NCBI GenBank assembly: GCA_043779285.1
Contig: JAYWEL010000210.1
Location: 1-7,937 of the forward strand
DNA: 7,937 bases
Reading direction: 5' to 3'
Source: MGR-bin208 sp043779285
GTDB taxonomy: Bacteria; Bacteroidota; Bacteroidia; Chitinophagales; Chitinophagaceae
The position numbers and the translations under genes are program-made. This document shows, in pieces, positions 1 through 6,366 of this stretch. The notes under the pieces were generated by a model that did no database searches, was not told the origin of the DNA, and was given only the letters and a program-made list of their open reading frames with translations. How positions within the stretch are numbered: position 1 is the first letter of the stretch; each line of letters starts with the position of its first letter.

Positions 1-39
1 TGGGTTTCAGCATATGTAGATCAGCATGTTAACAATTAA
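1..39 (+). CDS. Possible 3' end of an upstream gene (partial)
   Basis: Frame 1 reads WVSAYVDQHVNN and then stops with TAA at 37-39. The short peptide has a plausible protein composition, and it would leave about 60 bases before the next gene on the same strand. Twelve codons are too few to identify a family, and the open frame could be chance. The other two forward frames also close within the first 30 bases. Confidence 0.25.
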   Translation, partial: WVSAYVDQHVNN

Positions 40-100
40 CTGATTGCAGCGTTTTAATTTTCTTCATTTCCCTGAATTGCTCAATTCACAGACAAGTATT

Positions 101-907
101 ATGAAAGACACGAGAAGCCTGCTATTCCTTTTTCTTTCGTTGGGATTAATGGGTACATGGGTCTATCATTTTTACGATAAAACCCAATATAGCCTTCAAA
201 AACCGGGGCTTTCAATTCGGGATTCAATGACTCTTGTAAAAACTATACAGGATTCCATACAAAAAATTTATGCTTTAAAAATTGAAAAATTAAATGCATT
301 ACTTGATTCCACTATTACAAAAACAAATTTTCTTAATGAAGAACTCCATAATAATATGTTGGAGAAAACCCGGTTGAAAACAGGTGTTGCCGACATTCCA
401 ATTACGCAACACATAAAAAAAGAAGAATCGAAATTGTTAGTAAAAAATAATTTACCCGTCCATATACAATCAAAATCAATGAAAGCATCTCTGGTTAAAG
501 TAAATGAGCCCCCAACATTTTTAGCCAGCAATATTAAACTATTGCCCCTATCCGTTAAAAATGATACGGAACAGGAAAACGGTTTTGCTGATCAAATAAA
601 TAAAATCCATATTTCATTTACTGTTAAGAACAACGAAATCACAACTAAAGATGCTGAGTTGTTTGTAATTATTACACAACCTGATGGAAAAGTTATTAAA
701 TCTGATATTTGGGAAGATTACACAATAAATACCCGCCATGAAGGGAAAAAACAATATACCCGCCAATTAAAATTCATCTATGAAAAAGCAGAAAACATGC
801 AGTTGTCTTTTTCGGTAAACGCTACAAATTATTTGGCCGGAAATTATACGGTACAGGTTTATCAGCATGGATATAAAATTGGGCAATCTTCAAAAATCTT
901 GAAATAA
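101..907 (+). CDS. Membrane-anchored coiled-coil protein, unknown function
   Basis: This 268-residue protein is not recognised as a named family. Residues 6-24 form one hydrophobic segment after a short charged N-terminus (MKDTR), suggesting a signal anchor with the rest of the protein in the periplasm. Residues about 40-95 are rich in K, E, L and I with spacing that suggests a coiled coil, and about 96-160 look like a polar linker. Residues about 165-268 alternate in a beta-rich pattern (KIHISFTV, AELFVIITQPDGKVI, AGNYTVQVYQHGYKIG) that resembles an Ig-like or other beta-sandwich domain. The ATG at 101 is preferred over an in-frame TTG at 44, because the extension would put 19 polar residues in front of the anchor. 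No Shine-Dalgarno is seen, as is usual in Bacteroidota. The gene ends 2 bases from the converging glycosyltransferase gene. A structural or scaffolding envelope role is inference only. Confidence 0.75.
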   Translation: MKDTRSLLFLFLSLGLMGTWVYHFYDKTQYSLQKPGLSIRDSMTLVKTIQDSIQKIYALKIEKLNALLDSTITKTNFLNEELHNNMLEKTRLKTGVADIPITQHIKKEESKLLVKNNLPVHIQSKSMKASLVKVNEPPTFLASNIKLLPLSVKNDTEQENGFADQINKIHISFTVKNNEITTKDAELFVIITQPDGKVIKSDIWEDYTINTRHEGKKQYTRQLKFIYEKAENMQLSFSVNATNYLAGNYTVQVYQHGYKIGQSSKILK

Positions 908-909
908 TT

Positions 910-2034
910 TTATTCCGGTTCATTAACATGTAAGGACATTAAAAATTCCGCAACCCTTGCTTTCAAAACATTTCCGGATTCAGTAGGAAACTGATATGGA
1001 AACTTGTCTGCCATATTCAACGCAGTTTGTAGATCAAAATTTTTCTGCATCATAGTAAAAGCCATTTTATTTTTTCCCAAATGCCTTGCCAGGTATTCCT
1101 GTTCCGTTTGTCCGGGTGTTGGAATCAGAATGGTTTTCTTTTGCAGTTTCATCAGGTCCATCACCGTACTGTAACCGCAACGACTGATAATCCAGGATGA
1201 TTTTTCAATCAGCTCATTTAATTCTTCGGAAGCCAAATGATTATGAAATTCAATCAGTCCTTCATTTTCCAATATTTTCTTTTCAACCGGTAAGCCTCTG
1301 ACCAAAACCGTTTTTCTATTGATTGTTTTTAACTGGTTAAGAATTATTTTTTCTAAAATGGTTCGTTGTGGTTCGGGACCGCTTAAAATAATCAAGAGGT
1401 CATTTGTGATCTCCTTTTTTGTTTTTTCAAATCTGGATACCGGACCAAGATATTTCACCGGTATATCTGGCAATAATTGGGGATGAGATAATTCTCCGGC
1501 AAGATTTTCATGTCCTGCATAGTCCGGAATCCAACAAACCCTGTATTGATGAATGAAATGATAATTCCATTTTTGAATCATTCGTTCGCTCCATTTTCCC
1601 CATGCCGTTTTTATTTGCAATTGATGGGTTATAAAAATGCATGGAATAGTTGAATGGAAAAGACCATACCGGTTATCAGCAATGACCGCATCCAATTCCA
1701 GTTCCTTTACTTTTTTATTCAACCATTCGTTTTCATAACGTATTATTTTTGCTATAGATGGAAGCTGTGCAAAAAGTTTGAATACAAGTCCAATACTGGT
1801 TTTTGCATAAGATACATTATAACCCCGAAGTGGTAGAAATAGCAGATGTGGAAATTCTTTTTTCAATAATACTTCCTGTACTTCATTGCCTGCAAGCCAA
1901 ATGGCACAACCTTGTTTCTCTAATTCCTTAATGATTGGTATACAGCGAGTAGTATGACCTAAACCCCAATCTAACGGAGCAACCAAAACTCGTTTTGCAG
2001 TTTCTGCTAAATGAATGGGATTAATTTTTTGCAT
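910..2034 (-). CDS. MurG-like GT-B glycosyltransferase
   Basis: This 374-residue protein has the two-domain layout of GT-B enzymes related to MurG and glycosyltransferase family 28, which transfer a sugar from a nucleotide-sugar donor. The N-terminal domain begins VLVAPLDWGLGHTTRC (residues 16-31), whose GLGHTTR loop matches the glycine-rich loop near the acceptor site in MurG-type enzymes. A linker around 198-215 precedes the C-terminal domain, which starts with LLIILSGPEPQRT (213-225). It carries SRCGYSTVMDL (284-294) and PTPGQTEQEYLA (306-317), the region that binds the nucleotide sugar in this fold. No signal peptide or transmembrane segment is seen, so it is probably cytosolic or peripheral at the inner membrane. 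It is not MurG itself: no cell-division or peptidoglycan genes adjoin it and the loop differs from the MurG GGTGGH. Donor and acceptor cannot be read from sequence. It is divergent from the small lipoprotein gene across 60 bases. Confidence 0.85.
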   Translation of the reverse strand: MQKINPIHLAETAKRVLVAPLDWGLGHTTRCIPIIKELEKQGCAIWLAGNEVQEVLLKKEFPHLLFLPLRGYNVSYAKTSIGLVFKLFAQLPSIAKIIRYENEWLNKKVKELELDAVIADNRYGLFHSTIPCIFITHQLQIKTAWGKWSERMIQKWNYHFIHQYRVCWIPDYAGHENLAGELSHPQLLPDIPVKYLGPVSRFEKTKKEITNDLLIILSGPEPQRTILEKIILNQLKTINRKTVLVRGLPVEKKILENEGLIEFHNHLASEELNELIEKSSWIISRCGYSTVMDLMKLQKKTILIPTPGQTEQEYLARHLGKNKMAFTMMQKNFDLQTALNMADKFPYQFPTESGNVLKARVAEFLMSLHVNEPE

Positions 2035-2094
2035 TATTTTTGATTAGTCAGATACTAATTTGCCTGTAAAATAGTTTAATTTACAAACCTGGAT

Positions 2095-2226
2095 ATGAAA
2101 CAGAAAAATAAAATAGGCTTGTTGTTGTTATTGGTGATCATGCTTTTGACAGCTTGTAATAAAAACTATTATACAACGAAAGCAAAAGGAAATGATTGCG
2201 ATTGTCCAAATAAGAAGGGGCTTTAG
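2095..2226 (+). CDS. Small lipoprotein, 43 residues
   Basis: This short frame encodes a complete lipoprotein precursor. It has a basic N-terminus (MKQKNK), a hydrophobic core (GLLLLLVIML, residues 8-17) and a lipobox LTAC whose Cys21 would be lipidated after cleavage by signal peptidase II. The mature peptide has only 23 residues: CNKNYYTTKAKG followed by a Cys-Asp-Cys-Pro motif (C35, C37) and NKKGL. There is no acidic run after the cysteine of the kind that marks surface export in some Bacteroidota, so the periplasmic face of a membrane is the default location. It starts 60 bases from the divergent glycosyltransferase gene and lies 16 bases before the next gene, with which it may be co-transcribed. 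Function is unknown. The lipobox makes a real gene much more likely than chance despite the length. Confidence 0.75.
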   Translation: MKQKNKIGLLLLLVIMLLTACNKNYYTTKAKGNDCDCPNKKGL

Positions 2227-2242
2227 ACTTTAATATTTCCAT

Positions 2243-2485
2243 ATGGAAAAAACAGTTCGTGATATTTATTTGGTAACAAAAAACAAGTTTCCCGCAGAAG
2301 AAATCATGGAGTTTGAAATGATTTTTTTGAACTTGGTTTTACAAAAAGCTGAAAGTCCTGAAGTGTTTTGTGTATCACATGAATATGTAAACCGGAATGG
2401 CATTACACAAAATAAAAAACAGATAATTAAAGCATCGGCACATCCCCAGTTAAAACCATTTTGTTTTTTATTGAACAAAAATTAA
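2243..2485 (+). CDS. Hypothetical protein, 80 residues
   Basis: This small soluble protein (MEKTVRDIYLVTKNKFP...) has no signal peptide or transmembrane segment. Residues 1-37 look mostly helical (PAEEIMEFEMIFLNLVLQKA). The rest is mixed, with a polar lysine-rich stretch (NGITQNKKQIIK, 52-63) and two cysteines (C43, C74). No family is recognised. It begins 16 bases after the lipoprotein stop codon on the same strand, which favours this frame over the 70-codon frame on the opposite strand (2266-2478). It ends just before the palindromic repeat that separates it from the converging aminotransferase gene. It could be a lineage-specific gene. Confidence is limited by its length. Confidence 0.55.
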   Translation: MEKTVRDIYLVTKNKFPAEEIMEFEMIFLNLVLQKAESPEVFCVSHEYVNRNGITQNKKQIIKASAHPQLKPFCFLLNKN

Positions 2486-2488
2486 TTT

Positions 2489-2598
2489 ATACCATCTTGA
2501 TTTACTAAATAGTCCAACGCCCGCCTGACCGGACGGACAGGGACTATGTGTAAATCTTAGATGGTATTATACCGCAGAAAAGCGCATTGGACTATTTA
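2489..2598. repeat. Nested palindromic repeat between convergent genes
   Basis: The main arms are 2489-2515 and 2541-2567, each 27 bases and near-complementary: ATACCATC pairs with GATGGTAT, GATTTA with TAAATC, and ATAGTCC with GGACTAT, with small offsets between blocks. The 25-base loop (2516-2540) is markedly GC-rich against its surroundings and is an imperfect palindrome itself (CCTGACCGGACGGACAGG, 2524-2541). A second inverted copy of the inner arm lies downstream: TAAATAGTCCAA at 2506-2517 and TTGGACTATTTA at 2587-2598, an exact 12-base match. GGTATTATACC (2563-2573) is also palindromic. Transcribed from either side, the structure would form a strong hairpin, so it may act as a bidirectional terminator for the gene ending at 2485 and the aminotransferase ending at 2624. 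It also resembles REP-type or MITE-like elements. Confidence 0.75.
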
Positions 2599-2623
2599 CT
2601 GTTTATAAGCGGTATTACTTCAC

Positions 2624-3880
2624 TTAGTTTAATTTCTCCAACGCTTTCCGCAGTTGTTCAAACATTTTTTCAATACCTTCTTTTTTACATGTACCAATAC
2701 TCAGTCTATACCATGGTGAAGAAGTAGCAGCTCCAAAAGATGAAAACGGAACAATGGCCAATTTTGCTTCATCCAAAATGTATGAAGTAACTGCTGCCTG
2801 ATCTTTTAACTCGATGCCTTCTGCTGTTCTCTTCCCAACCAGATCAAATTTAATTGTCAGATAAATAGCTGCTTCGGGAGCTATCGCATCCACAGCAAAT
2901 CCATCCTTTTTAAGAAGCATCAATCCGTCATAAATTTTATTTAATCGTTCCAGTATTTCACTCTTAAAATGAACCAGGTATTTACTGATCTCTTCTTTTT
3001 GTTTTAGAAATACCGCAACGGCTTTTTGTTCTGCCATGGGTGCCCAAGCTCCTACATGCGTTAACAAAGCTCTCATCTTTGCAATAATGCCAGCAGGCCC
3101 CATTGCCCAACCAACCCGTACACCTGTTGCAGCAAACACCTTGCTGATTGCATCGATATAAACAGTGTACTCCTTCATGTCAGGTCGCAGAGAAACAGGA
3201 TTGTAATGTTGAATAGCTCCGTAGGTTAGATGAAAATACATCTGGTCGTACATCACATAAACTTTCTTTTCTGTACCCGTACGTCGCTTATTTTCTTCCA
3301 ATACCAAATCGCAAATTTTTTCCAATTCCACTTTCTTAAATGTAGTGCCGGTAGGGTTTTGTGGAGAGCAAAGCGAAATCAATGTAACTTCTTTGATAAA
3401 GGGTCTTATTTCATCTGCCGTAATCATGAATTCGTTTTCTGCTTTGGTTTCAATAACGACATGCTCCCCATCAACAAAATGTGTATAATGATTATTATTC
3501 CACGATGGAACGGCATATATTACTTTATCCCCTTCATCACATATAGCTCTGAATAATGCATAAATCAACGGTCTTCCACCTGCTGCAATTAATATTTCTG
3601 CAATTCCATAATCCAACCCCAGCGAATCTTTTATAAAGTCAGAAACTGATTCTCGTAAATCCTGATTCCCTTCTGCCGCCGGATAATTGGTAAAATGATT
3701 CCGATATGCACTAACAATTTCATCTTCCAATGCTTTGGGTATGGGGAAAATAGATGGATCAAAATCACCTACGGTAAAATTGTAAATTTTCTCTCCCTGT
3801 TTTATTTTTTCACGAATTTGTCCACCCAGTTTTACTATTTCGGAACCTATCAATGTTTCGGAAAGAAGAGAAAGCTTCAT
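2624..3880 (-). CDS. Class I/II PLP-dependent aminotransferase (aspartate aminotransferase-like)
   Basis: This 418-residue enzyme has the full active site of fold-type I aminotransferases. Lys247 in the DAISK motif would form the Schiff base with pyridoxal phosphate. Asn175 in NPTG, Asp212 and Tyr215 in YDQMY contact the cofactor ring. Trp127 in PSWNNN is placed to stack on the ring, and Arg255 in GVRVGW to hold the phosphate. Arg392 in WYRLSIG should bind the substrate alpha-carboxylate. The N-terminal segment TNYPAAEGNQDLRESV (64-79) is also typical. The length is close to the usual 390-400, slightly longer mainly through inserts such as 197-206 and 350-360. The sequence suggests transfer of amino groups between an amino acid and 2-oxoglutarate in the cytosol. 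Aspartate is the likeliest substrate by family, but aromatic or other substrates cannot be excluded. It is preceded by an exact Bacteroidota promoter and is probably transcribed alone. Confidence 0.92.
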   Translation of the reverse strand: MKLSLLSETLIGSEIVKLGGQIREKIKQGEKIYNFTVGDFDPSIFPIPKALEDEIVSAYRNHFTNYPAAEGNQDLRESVSDFIKDSLGLDYGIAEILIAAGGRPLIYALFRAICDEGDKVIYAVPSWNNNHYTHFVDGEHVVIETKAENEFMITADEIRPFIKEVTLISLCSPQNPTGTTFKKVELEKICDLVLEENKRRTGTEKKVYVMYDQMYFHLTYGAIQHYNPVSLRPDMKEYTVYIDAISKVFAATGVRVGWAMGPAGIIAKMRALLTHVGAWAPMAEQKAVAVFLKQKEEISKYLVHFKSEILERLNKIYDGLMLLKKDGFAVDAIAPEAAIYLTIKFDLVGKRTAEGIELKDQAAVTSYILDEAKLAIVPFSSFGAATSSPWYRLSIGTCKKEGIEKMFEQLRKALEKLN

Positions 3881-3938
3881 GATTTAATTTTTCAAAAATG
3901 AGTGCTGAGATTACAATGAAATCGAATTTATACTTCCG

Positions 3939-3969
3939 CAAATGTAACAGGATTACAGGATTTTACAAA
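3939..3969 (-). promoter_or_regulatory. Bacteroidota sigma-type promoter for the aminotransferase
   Basis: Read on the minus strand, TTTG (3966-3969) is followed by 19 bases and then TACATTTG (3939-3946). This matches the -33 TTTG and -7 TAnnTTTG consensus known for the primary sigma factor of Bacteroidota exactly, with the usual spacing. Transcription would begin near 3930-3935, giving a leader of about 50 bases before the ATG at 3880. Confidence 0.7.
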
Positions 3970-4010
3970 TCCAAAAACTACTTAGCAATTTTTTGTACCT
4001 TAAAAATGAA

Positions 4011-4042
4011 TTTGAAAGAAATTTAGGGTGCATTTATAATTG
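4011..4042 (+). promoter_or_regulatory. Candidate uvrB promoter overlapping the palindromic element
   Basis: TTTG (4011-4014) is followed by 20 bases and TATAATTG (4035-4042). The second box matches the Bacteroidota -7 consensus TAnnTTTG in all but one fixed position. The -33 box lies outside the 118-bp element, whereas the -7 box is formed by its left inverted repeat and the next base. Transcription would start near 4049 and carry most of the element as a leader. This is a weaker match than the aminotransferase promoter. Confidence 0.35.
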
Positions 4043-4140
4043 TAGCCGATTGGTGCGGACAGCAAACGGGAAACTACCATCGGCGGTGTCTCACCGCCCA
4101 CATACTGTACAGCTATACAAAAATTATAAATGCACCCTAA
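4023..4140. repeat. 118-bp palindromic (MITE-like) element upstream of uvrB
   Basis: The ends are a perfect 19-bp inverted repeat: TTAGGGTGCATTTATAATT at 4023-4041 and its reverse complement at 4122-4140. The pairing may extend inward with bulges (GTAGC at 4042-4046 against GCTATAC at 4112-4118). The interior has an exact 7-bp hairpin, GGCGGTG-TCT-CACCGCC (4082-4098), and a 9-bp stem with one bulge, GCCGAT-t-GGT (4045-4054) against ACC-ATCGGC (4076-4084). These two share bases 4082-4084, so their complete forms exclude each other. The element encodes no protein. Size and terminal symmetry fit a miniature inverted-repeat transposable element or another structured intergenic repeat. No clear target-site duplication is visible at its edges. 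Confidence 0.8.
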
Positions 4141-4187
4141 CCATCTACTTCCATAAAGAGTTTAATAAATTGCATACTTTCCATACA

Positions 4188-6218
4188 ATGCCTTTTAAAC
4201 TACATACCCATTTTGAACCCGCCGGTGATCAACCCGAAGCTATTCAGGAATTAACCAATAACCTGTTCTCCGGAGAAATGCATCAGACTTTATTAGGTGT
4301 TACCGGAAGTGGAAAAACGTTTACCATAGCCAATGTCATTCAACAAACACAAAGACCTACTTTAGTTCTTACACATAATAAAACACTGGTTGCACAATTG
4401 TACGGTGAGTTCAAACAATTTTTTCCGGAGAATGCGGTTTGTTACTTTGTTTCGTATTATGATTATTATCAACCGGAAGCTTACCTCGCTGTATCAAATA
4501 CGTATATTGAAAAAGACTTGTCCATCAATGAAGAGTTGGACAAATTAAGGCTTCAGGCAACGTCTGAATTATTGAGTGGTCGAAGGGATATCATAGTTGT
4601 TGCTTCTGTCAGTTGTATTTATGGCATGGGAAATCCGACCGAATATGCCAATGGAATCATCCGGATAAAAAAAGGTCAGATCCTTTCCAGGCAAGGCTTT
4701 CTACACAACCTGGTTAATTCAACATACCATCGTACACAAATAGAATTTACCCGAGGCACATTCCGGGTAAAAGGTGATACCGTTGATATCAATCTACCCT
4801 ATGCCGATCATGGTTTCCGGATTTCATTCTTTGGCGATGAAATAGAAGAAATAGAAAGTTTTGATATTGATAGCGGCAAGCGGATAAACAAACTGGAAGA
4901 TGCAGCCATTTTCCCGGCCAATTTGTACCTGGCTCCCCGTGACCTGCAAACGAAAATAATTCATGAGATACAGGATGAAATGATGGCTCAGGTGGAATAT
5001 TATAAATCCACCGGCAAACAGGATGAAGCAGCCAGAATAAAAGAACGGGTGGAATATGATATTGAAATGATCCGTGAATTGGGGTATTGTAATGGTATTG
5101 AAAACTACTCCCGGTTTTTCGACAGACGAAAACCCGGTACAAGACCCTTTTGTTTGTTGGATTATTTTCCGGATGATTTTCTATGTGTCATCGATGAAAG
5201 TCATCAAACCATCCCCCAAATCAGTGGCATGTATGGCGGCGATAGAAGTCGTAAACTATCCCTGGTAGAATACGGATTCCGGCTACCCTCTGCATTAGAT
5301 AACCGTCCATTGAATTTTCATGAATTCGAATCCATGCTCCATCAAATCATTTATGTTTCTGCAACGCCTGCCGATTATGAATTGGAAAAAACAGGTGGCG
5401 TTGTTGTTGAACAAGTAGTAAGGCCAACCGGCTTGCTTGACCCTCCGATTGAAATCAGACCCAGCATCAACCAGATTGATGACTTGCTGGATGAAATTGA
5501 TCGGGTTGTTTTAAAAGGGGACCGGGTATTAGTGACTACATTAACCAAACGCATGGCGGAGGAGATGGATAAATACCTGAAACGAATTAATATTAAAAGC
5601 AAATATATTCATAGCGATGTGGATACATTGGAACGGGTAGAGATTTTGAGGCAACTACGTCTGGGAGAAATTGATGTGTTAGTAGGTGTGAATCTTTTGC
5701 GGGAAGGTCTCGATTTGCCGGAGGTTTCTTTGGTAGCCATATTAGATGCCGACAAAGAAGGGTTTTTAAGAAACGAAAGATCCTTAACACAAACTGCGGG
5801 AAGAGCTGCGAGAAATGTGGATGGAAAAGTAATTTTTTATGCCGATAAAATTACCCGAAGTATTCAACGAACATTGGATGAAACGGAACGACGCAGAGAA
5901 AAACAAATCGCTTATAATATCAAACATCATATTACTCCAAGAACGATCATCAAATCGAAAGACCAGGTATTTGCGCAAACATCTGTATTAGATATAAAAG
6001 GATATGATCCTTTATCACTCAACTCGGCCGAAGTACAAAATACAATTGCCGCCGAAGAACAGGTTTCATATTCCACCATTCCTCAATTGGAAAAAGCCAT
6101 TGCAAAAACCAAAAAAATCATGGATAAAGCCGCCAGGGATATGGACTTTATGGAAGCTGCCCGCCTCCGGGACCATATGTTTGCATTGCAAAATGAACTG
6201 GAAAAAATGAAAGCCTGA
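4188..6218 (+). CDS. uvrB: UvrABC excinuclease subunit B
   Basis: UvrB is the ATP-driven damage-verification subunit of bacterial nucleotide excision repair. It is loaded on DNA by UvrA, clamps the lesion strand and recruits the nuclease UvrC. With the ATG at 4188 the protein has 676 residues, the normal family length, and begins MPFKLHTHFEPAGDQPEAI as expected. Walker A is GVTGSGKT (37-44). The beta-hairpin that threads between DNA strands starts YYDYYQPEAY (90-99). The Walker B box is DESH (336-339). Helicase motifs V and VI appear as VGVNLLREGLDLPE (499-512) and QTAGRAARN (535-543). The C-terminal UVR domain that contacts UvrC spans about 633-670. One oddity is AVSNTYIEKD (101-110), where most homologues have a proline near the start and an aspartate before TYIEKD. 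The gene is alone on its strand; no uvrA or uvrC is in view. Confidence 0.97.
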   Translation: MPFKLHTHFEPAGDQPEAIQELTNNLFSGEMHQTLLGVTGSGKTFTIANVIQQTQRPTLVLTHNKTLVAQLYGEFKQFFPENAVCYFVSYYDYYQPEAYLAVSNTYIEKDLSINEELDKLRLQATSELLSGRRDIIVVASVSCIYGMGNPTEYANGIIRIKKGQILSRQGFLHNLVNSTYHRTQIEFTRGTFRVKGDTVDINLPYADHGFRISFFGDEIEEIESFDIDSGKRINKLEDAAIFPANLYLAPRDLQTKIIHEIQDEMMAQVEYYKSTGKQDEAARIKERVEYDIEMIRELGYCNGIENYSRFFDRRKPGTRPFCLLDYFPDDFLCVIDESHQTIPQISGMYGGDRSRKLSLVEYGFRLPSALDNRPLNFHEFESMLHQIIYVSATPADYELEKTGGVVVEQVVRPTGLLDPPIEIRPSINQIDDLLDEIDRVVLKGDRVLVTTLTKRMAEEMDKYLKRINIKSKYIHSDVDTLERVEILRQLRLGEIDVLVGVNLLREGLDLPEVSLVAILDADKEGFLRNERSLTQTAGRAARNVDGKVIFYADKITRSIQRTLDETERRREKQIAYNIKHHITPRTIIKSKDQVFAQTSVLDIKGYDPLSLNSAEVQNTIAAEEQVSYSTIPQLEKAIAKTKKIMDKAARDMDFMEAARLRDHMFALQNELEKMKA

Positions 6219-6333
6219 TCCGAAACTTCAGATTCGATTAGATGTTAAACTATTTATTTTCACATTAATAATATTTTAATAACTATTGAAAAAATAGTAG
6301 ATCTACGAACATTTTAAAGTACTCCTACTCCAT

Positions 6334-6345
6334 CCTGACTTGTCC
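6334..6345 (+). repeat. Left terminal inverted repeat of the IS
   Basis: CCTGACTTGTCC forms the left boundary of the insertion sequence, 4 bases from the transposase stop codon. It is an exact 12-base match to the reverse complement of the right end. Confidence 0.85.
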
Positions 6346-6348
6346 TTT

Positions 6349-6366
6349 TTAGTGCGGTACATTTAA
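6349..6366 (+). repeat. Subterminal direct repeat, left copy
   Basis: TTAGTGCGGTACATTTAA matches the right copy (7849-7866) at 16 of 18 positions, the first 11 exactly, in the same orientation. Its first three bases are the complement of the transposase TAA stop codon, so this copy encodes the last residues of the protein (LNVPH). Confidence 0.8.

Larger units (their letters stand above)
3881..4187. other. Divergent intergenic region, aminotransferase / uvrB
   Basis: These 307 bases hold no convincing gene. The left part contains the aminotransferase promoter (minus strand, 3939-3969). The right part is mostly the 118-bp palindromic element (4023-4140), leaving 47 AT-rich bases before the uvrB start. 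The uvrB reading frame stays open back to 3993, but that stretch translates through the palindromic element and is unlike any UvrB N-terminus. Confidence 0.8.

Noticed and set aside
44..100. TTG start extending the first gene by 19 residues
   Set aside because: The ATG at 101 gives a typical short charged N-terminus before the membrane anchor; the extension is polar and has no supporting signal.
2059..2084. Promoter for the small lipoprotein (TTTG ... TAATTTAC)
   Set aside because: The spacing is only 14 bases and the -7 box lacks its final TG, so it does not meet the consensus.
2266..2478. 70-codon open frame on the minus strand
   Set aside because: It lies almost wholly antisense to the 80-residue frame that follows the lipoprotein on the plus strand, and its cysteine- and phenylalanine-rich translation looks like a shadow.
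3993..4187. 65-residue N-terminal extension of UvrB from an upstream TTG
   Set aside because: It translates the palindromic element and precedes the normal UvrB N-terminus MPFKLHTHFEPAGDQP; the ATG at 4188 gives the usual family length.
4789..5142. 117-codon minus-strand frame inside uvrB
   Set aside because: It is antisense to a conserved part of uvrB, and its translation is rich in H, C, W and P with no domain-like pattern.
6282..6298. ACTATT-GAAAA-AATAGT hairpin as a uvrB terminator
   Set aside because: The stem is only 6 bp of mostly A-T pairs with no following T run, so it is expected to be unstable; chance is likely in such AT-rich sequence.
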